Of a DNA stretch of 10,567 nucleotides, positions 1 to 6,999 are shown one piece after another. Source of the DNA: an uncultured Lachnospiraceae bacterium (lineage in GTDB: Bacteria; Bacillota; Clostridia; Lachnospirales; Lachnospiraceae); the NCBI GenBank assembly GCA_910586095.1, contig CAJUHQ010000120.1:1-10567 (forward strand). Direction: 5' to 3'. Numbering within the stretch: position 1 is the stretch's first letter; every line of letters begins with the position of its first letter. The position numbers and the translations under genes are program-made. The notes below the pieces were generated by a model that saw only the letters and a list, made by a program, of their open reading frames with translations, had not been told where the DNA came from and made no database searches.

Positions 1-1
1 G

Positions 2-907
2 ACAATAGAAGCACTGCATATCCAACCACAGGGGATATATGTGGATGGTACTCTCGGCGGTGGTGGACATGCCTATGAAGTGTGCAAGAGACTGGGCGAT
101 AAAGGGAGGTTTTATGGGATAGACCAAGATGCGGCGGCTATAGATGCCTCCAAGAAACGATTAGAAGAATTTGGTGATAAAGTAACGATTATAAGAGATA
201 ACTATTGCAACATACGAGAGGTGTTAAGAGAACAAGACGTAGATTTTGTAGATGGGATAGTGCTAGATCTAGGGGTATCTTCCTATCAACTTGACACAGT
301 AGAGAGAGGATTTACTTACAAGTATGATTCTTCTCTTGATATGCGCATGGATCAAAGACAGGAATTGACAGCAAGGGATATCATCAATCATTATGAGGAG
401 CGGGAATTGTATCATGTGATTCAGGCGTATGGTGAAGAACCTTTTGCAAAAAATATAGCAAAGCATATTGTGCAGGAAAGAAAAAAGAAGCCGATTGAGA
501 CTACGTTTGAGTTAAATGAGATTATAAAGGCGGCGATTCCTGCAAAAATGCGTATGGCGAAGGGACATCCTTCTAAGAGAACATTTCAGGCAATTCGCAT
601 AGAATGTAATCGCGAATTGGATGTGCTTAAGAATACCTTGAAAGATATGGTTGCACTGTTAAGGCCACAGGGAAGACTTTGTATTATTACATTTCATTCA
701 CTAGAGGATAGGATTGTAAAAAACTTTTTTAGGGAAATGGAAAATCCTTGTATATGTCCACCAGATTTCCCTGTGTGTGTGTGCGGAAGAGTTCCGTGCG
801 GCAAAGCAGTTCCCAGAAAGCCTATATTACCCTCAGCGCAGGAACAAATAGTCAATACAAGGTCAAAAAGTGCAAAACTGCGCGTGTTAGAAAAAACGAA
901 GCAATGA
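2..907 (+). CDS. rsmH: RsmH (MraW), 16S rRNA (cytosine-1402-N4)-methyltransferase, 5'-truncated
   Basis: SAM-dependent methyltransferase that N4-methylates C1402 in the decoding centre of 16S rRNA; it acts in the cytoplasm. The reading frame is open to the left edge, and the visible part begins TIEALHIQPQGIYVDGT, so a GTG at 41 that could pass for a start is really an internal valine. About 10-20 N-terminal residues lie outside the window; 301 codons are visible, against about 310 for the family. Family motifs seen are the SAM-binding DGTLGGGGH just after the edge, LDLGVSS (around 265-285), MRMDQ, HPSKRTFQAIRIECNREL (around 565-615), ITFHSLEDR (around 685-710) and the terminal NTRSKSAKLRVLEK. 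A five-cysteine stretch lies at 749-799. It heads the visible cluster; in relatives mraZ usually lies upstream. Identification is secure, and only the true start is unseen. Confidence 0.96.
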   Translation, partial: TIEALHIQPQGIYVDGTLGGGGHAYEVCKRLGDKGRFYGIDQDAAAIDASKKRLEEFGDKVTIIRDNYCNIREVLREQDVDFVDGIVLDLGVSSYQLDTVERGFTYKYDSSLDMRMDQRQELTARDIINHYEERELYHVIQAYGEEPFAKNIAKHIVQERKKKPIETTFELNEIIKAAIPAKMRMAKGHPSKRTFQAIRIECNRELDVLKNTLKDMVALLRPQGRLCIITFHSLEDRIVKNFFREMENPCICPPDFPVCVCGRVPCGKAVPRKPILPSAQEQIVNTRSKSAKLRVLEKTKQ

Positions 908-928
908 CAAGATATGAAAAACAAATGT

Positions 929-946
929 GCTCTAAAAATATAGAGC
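929..946. repeat. Short inverted repeat in the rsmH-ftsL gap
   Basis: GCTCTA (929-934) and TAGAGC (941-946) are perfect complements around a 6-base A/T loop. No T-run follows, so it is not an intrinsic terminator. It could be a small mRNA hairpin upstream of the ftsL ribosome binding site, or chance. Confidence 0.4.
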
Positions 947-985
947 TAAGAATTGAATTGCTAAGTAGGAGGTTTAATAATAAGA

Positions 986-1495
986 ATGAAGCGTTCCGGT
1001 TCAGCAACAACTAGGACAAGTACAAACGGACAAAGCAGCCGAAGCGGATATCATGCAAGCTCGAGAGGGTACAACTATATTGAGGGAAGTGCAGCGCACA
1101 AACTACAGACTGAACCTGCAAAAAAACAAAAAAAGGTTCAAAGAAGACCTGCTAAAAGGCAGAAGGTTAAAGCGGCTCCTATGAATATGGGATATATTGC
1201 AGTGATGGTGATTGCACTTGTAATTGTCTGTTGTGTGCTGATAGGTTATATCAGGATTCAATCAGATATTACTAATCATGTCACCAACATTTCTAAATTA
1301 GAAAGTCAGCTTAATGAGATGCGACTTGCAAATGATGAGACGTACACAAAGATTATGAGCAGCATTGATTTGGAGGAGATCAAACGAATCGCGGTGAGCG
1401 AGCTTGGGATGAAATATGCAAAAGAAGGACAGGTAATCCAATACACAGGTGAGGGAAATGACTATGTACGTCAATATAGCGACATCCCTGATTAG
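986..1495 (+). CDS. ftsL: FtsL/DivIC-like septum formation protein
   Basis: Probable single-pass (type II) membrane protein of the divisome, of the kind that partners DivIB and DivIC and helps to recruit and activate FtsW with its PBP. The 169 residues comprise a basic, Ser/Thr/Gly-rich cytoplasmic region (1-65, with Lys/Arg clusters at 46-62), one hydrophobic segment (about 67-89, MGYIAVMVIALVIVCCVLIGY), a heptad-like extracellular stretch (about 93-126) and an end containing LEEIKRIAVSELGM and GQVIQY, typical of FtsL/DivIC-type proteins in clostridia. FtsL proteins are usually about 100-130 residues, and the extra length is in the N-terminal tail. AGGAGG at 967-972 lies 13 bases before the ATG, slightly far. 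Position between rsmH and the first PBP is the classic ftsL slot. Sequence conservation in this family is low, so the name rests on topology and context. Confidence 0.8.
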   Translation: MKRSGSATTRTSTNGQSSRSGYHASSRGYNYIEGSAAHKLQTEPAKKQKKVQRRPAKRQKVKAAPMNMGYIAVMVIALVIVCCVLIGYIRIQSDITNHVTNISKLESQLNEMRLANDETYTKIMSSIDLEEIKRIAVSELGMKYAKEGQVIQYTGEGNDYVRQYSDIPD

Positions 1496-1531
1496 GCATG
1501 TAGGGGAGACTCTGAAAACGAAGGTGATTGA

Positions 1532-3685
1532 ATGGCAGGAAGAAGTATAACAAAAAAAGGAAGAAGGAGAAGGCGAAGTAACGTCAATATTCAAAAGGTA
1601 AAGACAATAAAGCTAGCGACAATGATGATTGTTATCTTAGGGTTGTTTGTAGGGTTGGGAGTAAGACTCTATATTATAACGCGCGACAACCAAAATTATT
1701 ATCAAAAGAAGATTTTGTCACAACAGCGATATGATTCCACGACGCTGCCATTTAAACGCGGAACGATTACAGATGTGAATGGAACGATTCTTGCAGTAAG
1801 CGAAAAGGTATATAATGTAATATTAGATTGCAAAGTGATGCATGCTGGAGAGTACAATGAAGATCCTACCTTGACTGCATTGGCAGAGTGTTTTGGACTA
1901 GATAAAGGACAATTGCTCCAATATGCAAAGGACAACCCCAACTCCCAGTATTATGTGTTAAAAAAAAGAATTACATATGATGAGATGAGTCCCTTTTTGG
2001 AGAGAAAAAATGAGCACAATACGGAAGCAGGCAAAAAGGGCAATGAAAAGATGGGGTATATTGATGGGGTGTGGTTTGAGGAAGAGTATATCAGACGTTA
2101 TCCTAACAATACACTTGCCTGTGATGTGATAGGTTTTACAGGCACAGACAACAATGGTACTTATGGATTAGAAGAGTATTACAATGATATTTTAAATGGT
2201 ACAAATGGCAGAGAATATGGATATCTCAATGATGATATTACGCTAGAACGCACGATTGTGCCAGCAGTTGATGGATATTCCATCGTCAGTACAATTGATG
2301 CCAATATACAGGCTATATGCGAAAAATATATCAAAGAATTTAATGACGAACACACGGACGAACATCGCGAGGGGCTTGGTGCAAACAATATTGGAGTGAT
2401 TATCCAAAATTGTAACACGGGAGAAATCTTAGCGATGGCAAGTTATCCAAACTTTGATCTAAACAATCCTAAAGATCTATCCGCTTATTATACAGCAGAA
2501 CAGATTGAACAAATGCAAGCTGATGATACATACTATAACACACTTAACCAGTTATGGAGAAATTTTTGTATCTCTGATACATTCGAACCTGGTTCTACAG
2601 CAAAGGCGCTTACATTGGCTACAGGAATAGAGACAGGAAAGATTACAGGAAACGAATCTTATGAGTGTGGAGGTGTACTTCAAGTAGCAGACAGAAAGAT
2701 CAATTGCAATGTCACACGTGGACATGGCACATTGGATGTAAGTGGTGCGATTGAACAGTCTTGTAATGTGGCGTTTATGAAAATGGGAGAAGTTATTGGC
2801 GCAAAGACTTTGGTACAGTTTCAAAGATACTTTAATATTGGGCTAAAGACCAATATCGATCTTGCGGGAGAACCAATAACTTCATCCTTAGTCTATACAG
2901 AATCAACGATGGGGCCGGCAGAGTTGGCAACATCATCATTTGGACAAGGCTATAATGTTACTATGATTGAGATGTCTACAGCTTTTTGTTCTGTCATTAA
3001 TGGTGGCTATTACTATGAGCCACATATGGTAAGTAAAATTGTCAATTCTAATGGAGATACTATTAAAAATATTGAGCCACGAGTCCTAAAACAGACTATA
3101 TCTTCTACGACCTCTGCCCAGATGCGACAATATCTCTATGCTTCAGTGGCAGAAGGAACAGGGCGATCTGCAAGACCGGCAGGTTATGCGATTGGCGGAA
3201 AAACAGGGACAGCAGAAACGGTTCCGCGTGATAAGACAAATTATGTTGTATCTTTTATAGGATTTGCACCAATTGATGAGCCACAGATTGTTATATATTG
3301 TGTTATAGATAAACCTAATGTAAAGGATCAGGCACATGCAACATTTGCGACAGGTATTGTTAAAAATATTCTCACAGAAGTTTTACCGTATCTTCATATT
3401 AGTAGAACTGAGGAGATGACTATAGCAGAACAGGAAGAAATCAATAATATTCTTGGAAATATTGTACAGGAGAACAATTCTGAAACACAGGGGGAAGGTG
3501 AGGAAGGCGAAGACACTCCTGAGGATGAAGAAGACGATAATGAAGAAGAAGGAAATGGAGAACCATTTTATGTAGTTGATCCAGAAACAGGGGAATTGGT
3601 AGATCCTGTGACAGGAGAGAAAGCAGAGATGAATTATAGTGTGGGAGATGAAGATAATATACAGACCCCTCCAAGTGGAAACTAA
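1532..3685 (+). CDS. Class B penicillin-binding protein, FtsI/PBP2B type (septal transpeptidase)
   Basis: D,D-transpeptidase that cross-links septal peptidoglycan outside the membrane, normally working with FtsW. The 717-residue protein has a very basic N-terminus (RRRRR at 11-15), one membrane anchor (about 27-49), the PBP dimer domain with RGTITDVNGTILA (76-88), and a transpeptidase domain from about 285. The three active-site motifs are present: STAK (Ser355, Lys358), SCN (410-412) and KTGT (557-560). No PASTA domain follows. Instead there is a strongly acidic tail (about 651-673) and then a doubled DPxTGE motif (683-696). AAGGTGAT at 1521-1528 supports the ATG. The length is close to that of Bacillus PBP2B. 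It lies 36 bases after ftsL and is followed by a paralogue. Either copy could be the essential division enzyme; the canonical KTG and first position favour this one. Confidence 0.9.
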   Translation: MAGRSITKKGRRRRRSNVNIQKVKTIKLATMMIVILGLFVGLGVRLYIITRDNQNYYQKKILSQQRYDSTTLPFKRGTITDVNGTILAVSEKVYNVILDCKVMHAGEYNEDPTLTALAECFGLDKGQLLQYAKDNPNSQYYVLKKRITYDEMSPFLERKNEHNTEAGKKGNEKMGYIDGVWFEEEYIRRYPNNTLACDVIGFTGTDNNGTYGLEEYYNDILNGTNGREYGYLNDDITLERTIVPAVDGYSIVSTIDANIQAICEKYIKEFNDEHTDEHREGLGANNIGVIIQNCNTGEILAMASYPNFDLNNPKDLSAYYTAEQIEQMQADDTYYNTLNQLWRNFCISDTFEPGSTAKALTLATGIETGKITGNESYECGGVLQVADRKINCNVTRGHGTLDVSGAIEQSCNVAFMKMGEVIGAKTLVQFQRYFNIGLKTNIDLAGEPITSSLVYTESTMGPAELATSSFGQGYNVTMIEMSTAFCSVINGGYYYEPHMVSKIVNSNGDTIKNIEPRVLKQTISSTTSAQMRQYLYASVAEGTGRSARPAGYAIGGKTGTAETVPRDKTNYVVSFIGFAPIDEPQIVIYCVIDKPNVKDQAHATFATGIVKNILTEVLPYLHISRTEEMTIAEQEEINNILGNIVQENNSETQGEGEEGEDTPEDEEDDNEEEGNGEPFYVVDPETGELVDPVTGEKAEMNYSVGDEDNIQTPPSGN

Positions 3686-3719
3686 TTAAAAATACATAAC
3701 TGTACTCATGTCATAATAA

Positions 3720-3737
3720 AATAGTAATAATACTATT
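3720..3737. repeat. AT-rich inverted repeat between the two PBP genes
   Basis: AATAGTA (3720-3726) and TACTATT (3731-3737) form a perfect 7-bp stem with an ATAA loop in the 69-base gap. The stem is AT-rich and lacks a following T-run, so termination is unlikely. It ends about 17 bases before the start codon, so it could affect translation of the second PBP, or be incidental. Confidence 0.4.
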
Positions 3738-3754
3738 GGTGCAGAGGGCAGAAA

Positions 3755-5551
3755 ATGGCAGGGATAAACAGCACAGGAAGACGCAATATGACGGTGCAGA
3801 AGAGAAAGACCTTTGTATTGTGCAGCTTATCAGTGATAGCGTTGCTGTTGTTAGGGGTGCGTGTGGGATATTTGATGATCTTTTGTTCTGAGCACTATAC
3901 AGAACTTGCCACAGATCTTCACGAAAGAGAACGTGATATTAAGGCGGCAAGAGGTCGAATCATCGATTCTACAGGAACTGTGCTTGCTGATAATAAGACT
4001 GTATGTACGATTTCTGTTATACATAGTCAGATCGAAGATCCAGAAACCGTGATTGAGGTATTGAGTCGGGAATTGGGATTGTCTGAGGAGTATGTGCGTA
4101 AACGCGTGGAGAAATACAGCGCTCGTGAGCGCATCAAAAATAACGTAGAGAAAGCTGTCGGGGATAAAATCCGCAGCTTAGATTTAGCAGGAGTAAAAGT
4201 AGATGAGGATTACAAGAGATACTATCCGTATGGTTCACTCGCCTCCAAGGTACTTGGATTTACAGGAGGTGATAACCAAGGCATTATTGGTTTAGAAGTC
4301 TCCTATGAAGAGTATTTGACAGGAACAAAAGGAAAGATTTTGACACTCACAGATGCAAAGGGAATAGAATTAGATGGTATGGGGGAGCGCAGAAGAGAAC
4401 CGGAGGCAGGAAAGGATCTATATGTCAGTCTCGATATCAATATTCAACAGTATGCCACACAGTTGGCAAAACAGGCATATGAAACCAAACAGGCTGCGGG
4501 AGTATCGATTATTGTGATGAATGTCAATAATGGTGAGATTCTTGCCATGGTTGATGTCCCAGAGTTTGATCTCAATGATCCCTTTACATTAATTGATGAG
4601 TTTCAGATAGAAAATGTACAGACAGAGAATTTGCAGACAGAGGAAGGAAAACAGGAAGAAAAAAAACAGGAAAGCACACAAGATTTATTGAATAAAATGT
4701 GGAGAAATGGCTGTATTAATGATACATATGAGCCAGGGTCTACTTTTAAGATTATTACAGCGGCGGCTGGTCTAGAAAGCGGTTCGGTGACATTACAAGA
4801 CAACTTTTCTTGTCCAGGTTTTATTATAGTTGATGACAGAAAAATACGTTGTCACAAAGTCGCAGGACATGGTGCAGAAGACTTTACACATGCAGTTATG
4901 AACTCCTGCAATCCCGTGTTTATTACAGTAGGACTTCGGATTGGTGCACAAAAATACTATGAGTATTTTACGCAGTTTGGATTAAAGCAAAAAACAGGAA
5001 TAGATTTGCCTGGAGAGGCAGCAACCATTATGCATCAGCCGGACAAAATTGGAAATGTAGAGCTTGCAACTATCTCCTTTGGGCAGTCGTTTCAGATTAC
5101 TCCAATCCGTCTGATGACTACAGTAGCAGGGCTGATCAATGGTGGGAAGTTGGTAACACCACATTTTGGCGTAAAGGCAGTAAATAGTGATGGAACCATT
5201 GTTGAAGAGTTCACCTATCCTATATCAGAGGGAATTGTATCTTCTGATACGACAGAGAAACTTAGGTATGTATTAGAGCAGGTAGTAGAAAATGGCGGTG
5301 GAAAAAATGGCTATGTTGAAGGATTTCGGGTAGGTGGAAAGACGGCGACAAGCCAGACGTTACCAAGAGGAAGTGGTAGATACATCGCATCATTTCTCGG
5401 ATTTGCTCCTGCAGATAATCCCAAAATAATGGCACTTGCCATTATAGATACACCACAAGGGACTTATTATGGAGGCCAGATTGCTGCACCAGTGGTAAGA
5501 CAGCTTTTTGAGAATGTACTACCTTATTTAGAGGAGATTGGTTATGAATAA
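3755..5551 (+). CDS. Class B penicillin-binding protein, SpoVD type
   Basis: Second membrane-anchored peptidoglycan transpeptidase, paralogous to the gene before it (both have a WRN..C..DT.EPGST block at the active serine). The 598 residues comprise a basic start, a membrane anchor (about 19-43), a dimer domain with RGRIIDSTGTVLADN (66-80) and a transpeptidase domain. The catalytic STFK is at 329-332 (Ser329, Lys332) and SCN at 384-386. The third motif reads KTA (529-531, in GGKTATSQTLPRG) instead of the usual KTG. A Glu/Gln/Lys-rich insert (about 284-309) precedes the catalytic serine. Bacillus SpoVD is about 645 residues with a C-terminal PASTA domain; this one stops after the transpeptidase fold. 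AGAGGG at 3744-3749 supports the ATG. In Bacillus the spoVD gene follows pbpB and acts in spore cortex synthesis; whether this one is sporulation-specific cannot be told from sequence. Confidence 0.88.
   Translation: MAGINSTGRRNMTVQKRKTFVLCSLSVIALLLLGVRVGYLMIFCSEHYTELATDLHERERDIKAARGRIIDSTGTVLADNKTVCTISVIHSQIEDPETVIEVLSRELGLSEEYVRKRVEKYSARERIKNNVEKAVGDKIRSLDLAGVKVDEDYKRYYPYGSLASKVLGFTGGDNQGIIGLEVSYEEYLTGTKGKILTLTDAKGIELDGMGERRREPEAGKDLYVSLDINIQQYATQLAKQAYETKQAAGVSIIVMNVNNGEILAMVDVPEFDLNDPFTLIDEFQIENVQTENLQTEEGKQEEKKQESTQDLLNKMWRNGCINDTYEPGSTFKIITAAAGLESGSVTLQDNFSCPGFIIVDDRKIRCHKVAGHGAEDFTHAVMNSCNPVFITVGLRIGAQKYYEYFTQFGLKQKTGIDLPGEAATIMHQPDKIGNVELATISFGQSFQITPIRLMTTVAGLINGGKLVTPHFGVKAVNSDGTIVEEFTYPISEGIVSSDTTEKLRYVLEQVVENGGGKNGYVEGFRVGGKTATSQTLPRGSGRYIASFLGFAPADNPKIMALAIIDTPQGTYYGGQIAAPVVRQLFENVLPYLEEIGYE
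4610..4639 (+). repeat. Imperfect 15-bp tandem duplication inside the second PBP gene
   Basis: Two adjacent 15-base units (4610-4624 and 4625-4639) agree at 12 of 15 positions and encode ENVQT and ENLQT. They form the start of the charged insert upstream of the catalytic serine. The unit is a multiple of three, so expansion or loss keeps the frame. Confidence 0.7.
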
Positions 5552-5588
5552 ATGTATCACTTAGAAGCGTGAGCATCTGGAGGTAAAA

Positions 5589-6974
5589 ATGATAACAGTA
5601 AAGGATAAAAAGGTTATTATAGTTGGAACAGGCAAGAGTGGTATTGGTTCAGCGGTATTGCTCGAAAAAAATGGTGCCTTGCCAGTGCTTTACGACAGCA
5701 ATGATAAAATCGATATAGAGCATGTAAAAACTACTCTTGAGGATAAACTTAAAGCATCTACAAAGGCAGAGATATATGTGGGAGAGTTCCCTTGTAAAAT
5801 CACAGAGGAGATAGAGCTTGCCGTGTTAAGTCCTGGTGTACCAGTAGATGCAGATTTTGTGTGTTATATGAAAAAGCAAGGAATTCACATATGGGGTGAA
5901 ATAGAACTTGCCTACCACTTTGCACATGGCAAAGTAATCGCGATTACAGGCACAAATGGCAAGACGACCACAACATCTTTAGTGGGACAGATTATGAAGG
6001 AGTACTATGACAGTGTATATATTGTGGGAAATATAGGCAATCCCTATACAGATGCAGCGCCGCAAATGACAGAAAATACAGTGTCAGTAGCAGAGATTTC
6101 AAGCTTTCAGCTTGAAACGATAGAAGCGTTTCATCCACAAGTATCGGCAATTCTAAATATTACTCCTGACCACTTGAATCGTCATCATACAATGGAAAAT
6201 TATGTAGCAGCAAAAGAAGCGGTCACATTAAATCAGACAAAGAATGATTTTTGTATTTTGAATTATGAAAATACATATACACGAGAATTTGGCAATAGGT
6301 GCCCTGCAACAGTAGTATATTTTTCTTCAGCGCAACGACTAGATAATGGTTTGTACTATGAGGGGGAGGATATTTGGCTGGCAGAGAACAAAAAAGCGCA
6401 AAGACTTTTAAATGTAAAGACAGATATGAAACTGGTAGGTATGTGCAATATAGAGAATGTGATGGCGGCGATTGGCATTAGCATGAGTGCGGGGATTCCT
6501 ATAGAGAATATCATACATACTATCAGACATTTTGAGGCAGTGGAGCATCGAATCGAATATGTAGCCACCAAAAAGGGTGTGTTGTACTATAATGATTCTA
6601 AGGCGACCAATACAGACGCTGCCATACAAGGAATTAAGGCTATGGATAGACCAACCATACTGATAGGAGGAGGATATGATAAGGACAGTGAGTATGATGA
6701 TTGGATTCGCTGTTTTGGTCATAAGGTGAAAAAACTGGTATTGATTGGACAGACAAGGGAAAAAATTGCAGAATGTGCAATGCGGTATGGCTTTTCAAAA
6801 GAAGATATTCTATTTGGAGACACATTTGAGGAAGCTCTTGATATGTGTGTGAAAGAGGCACATTCGGGGGATGCTGTACTGTTGTCACCCGCATGCGCAA
6901 GCTGGGGAATGTTCCCTAATTATGAGGTGAGGGGGAGACAATTTAAAGAGTATGTAAATCGTTTGAAGGATTAG
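5589..6974 (+). CDS. murD: MurD, UDP-N-acetylmuramoyl-L-alanine--D-glutamate ligase
   Basis: Cytoplasmic ATP-dependent ligase that adds D-glutamate to UDP-MurNAc-L-Ala. Its 461 residues match the family length of about 450. An N-terminal Rossmann-like domain binds UDP (VIIVGTGKSGIGSA, 9-22; LSPGVP, 80-85). The central ATPase domain has the P-loop GTNGKTTTT (121-129, Lys125), AEISSFQLE (168-176, Glu169), ILNITPDHLNRH (188-199) and AAKE, whose Lys209 matches the carbamylated lysine of the family. Next come EHRIE (319-323) and NDSKATN (335-341). The C-terminal domain has GGGYDKD (360-366) and LLSPACASWGMFPNYEVRG (431-449). SWGMF replaces the commoner SFDxF. CTGGAGGT at 5576-5583 fixes the ATG. 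It lies 37 bases after the second PBP; mraY, its usual upstream neighbour in Bacillus-type clusters, is absent. Confidence 0.96.
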   Translation: MITVKDKKVIIVGTGKSGIGSAVLLEKNGALPVLYDSNDKIDIEHVKTTLEDKLKASTKAEIYVGEFPCKITEEIELAVLSPGVPVDADFVCYMKKQGIHIWGEIELAYHFAHGKVIAITGTNGKTTTTSLVGQIMKEYYDSVYIVGNIGNPYTDAAPQMTENTVSVAEISSFQLETIEAFHPQVSAILNITPDHLNRHHTMENYVAAKEAVTLNQTKNDFCILNYENTYTREFGNRCPATVVYFSSAQRLDNGLYYEGEDIWLAENKKAQRLLNVKTDMKLVGMCNIENVMAAIGISMSAGIPIENIIHTIRHFEAVEHRIEYVATKKGVLYYNDSKATNTDAAIQGIKAMDRPTILIGGGYDKDSEYDDWIRCFGHKVKKLVLIGQTREKIAECAMRYGFSKEDILFGDTFEEALDMCVKEAHSGDAVLLSPACASWGMFPNYEVRGRQFKEYVNRLKD

Positions 6975-6988
6975 TTCCTTGCAAGAAT

Positions 6989-6993
6989 GGAGG
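6989..6993 (+). promoter_or_regulatory. Ribosome binding site deciding the ftsW start
   Basis: GGAGG lies six bases before the ATG at 7000. An in-frame TTG at 6979 would extend the protein by seven residues, but it lies upstream of this site and has no Shine-Dalgarno sequence of its own. The ATG is therefore the start. Confidence 0.85.
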
Positions 6994-6999
6994 ATTAAT

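Noticed and set aside
41..43. GTG at 41 as the start of rsmH
   Set aside because: The frame is open to the edge and encodes family-typical residues (IEAL..QPQGIYVDGT) upstream, so the gene is simply cut by the window.
904..1014. A 36-codon frame starting at the ATGA overlap with the rsmH stop and running into ftsL
   Set aside because: It has no clear ribosome binding site, overlaps the ftsL start in another frame, and has no recognisable features. It is most likely a chance frame.
3686..3754. Promoter or terminator between the two PBP genes
   Set aside because: CATAAT at 3712-3717 resembles a -10 but has no -35 at the right distance, and the 7-bp hairpin has no T-run after it.
6979..6999. 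TTG start giving FtsW seven extra residues (LQEWRIN)
   Set aside because: The GGAGG at 6989-6993 lies inside this extension and points to the ATG at 7000.
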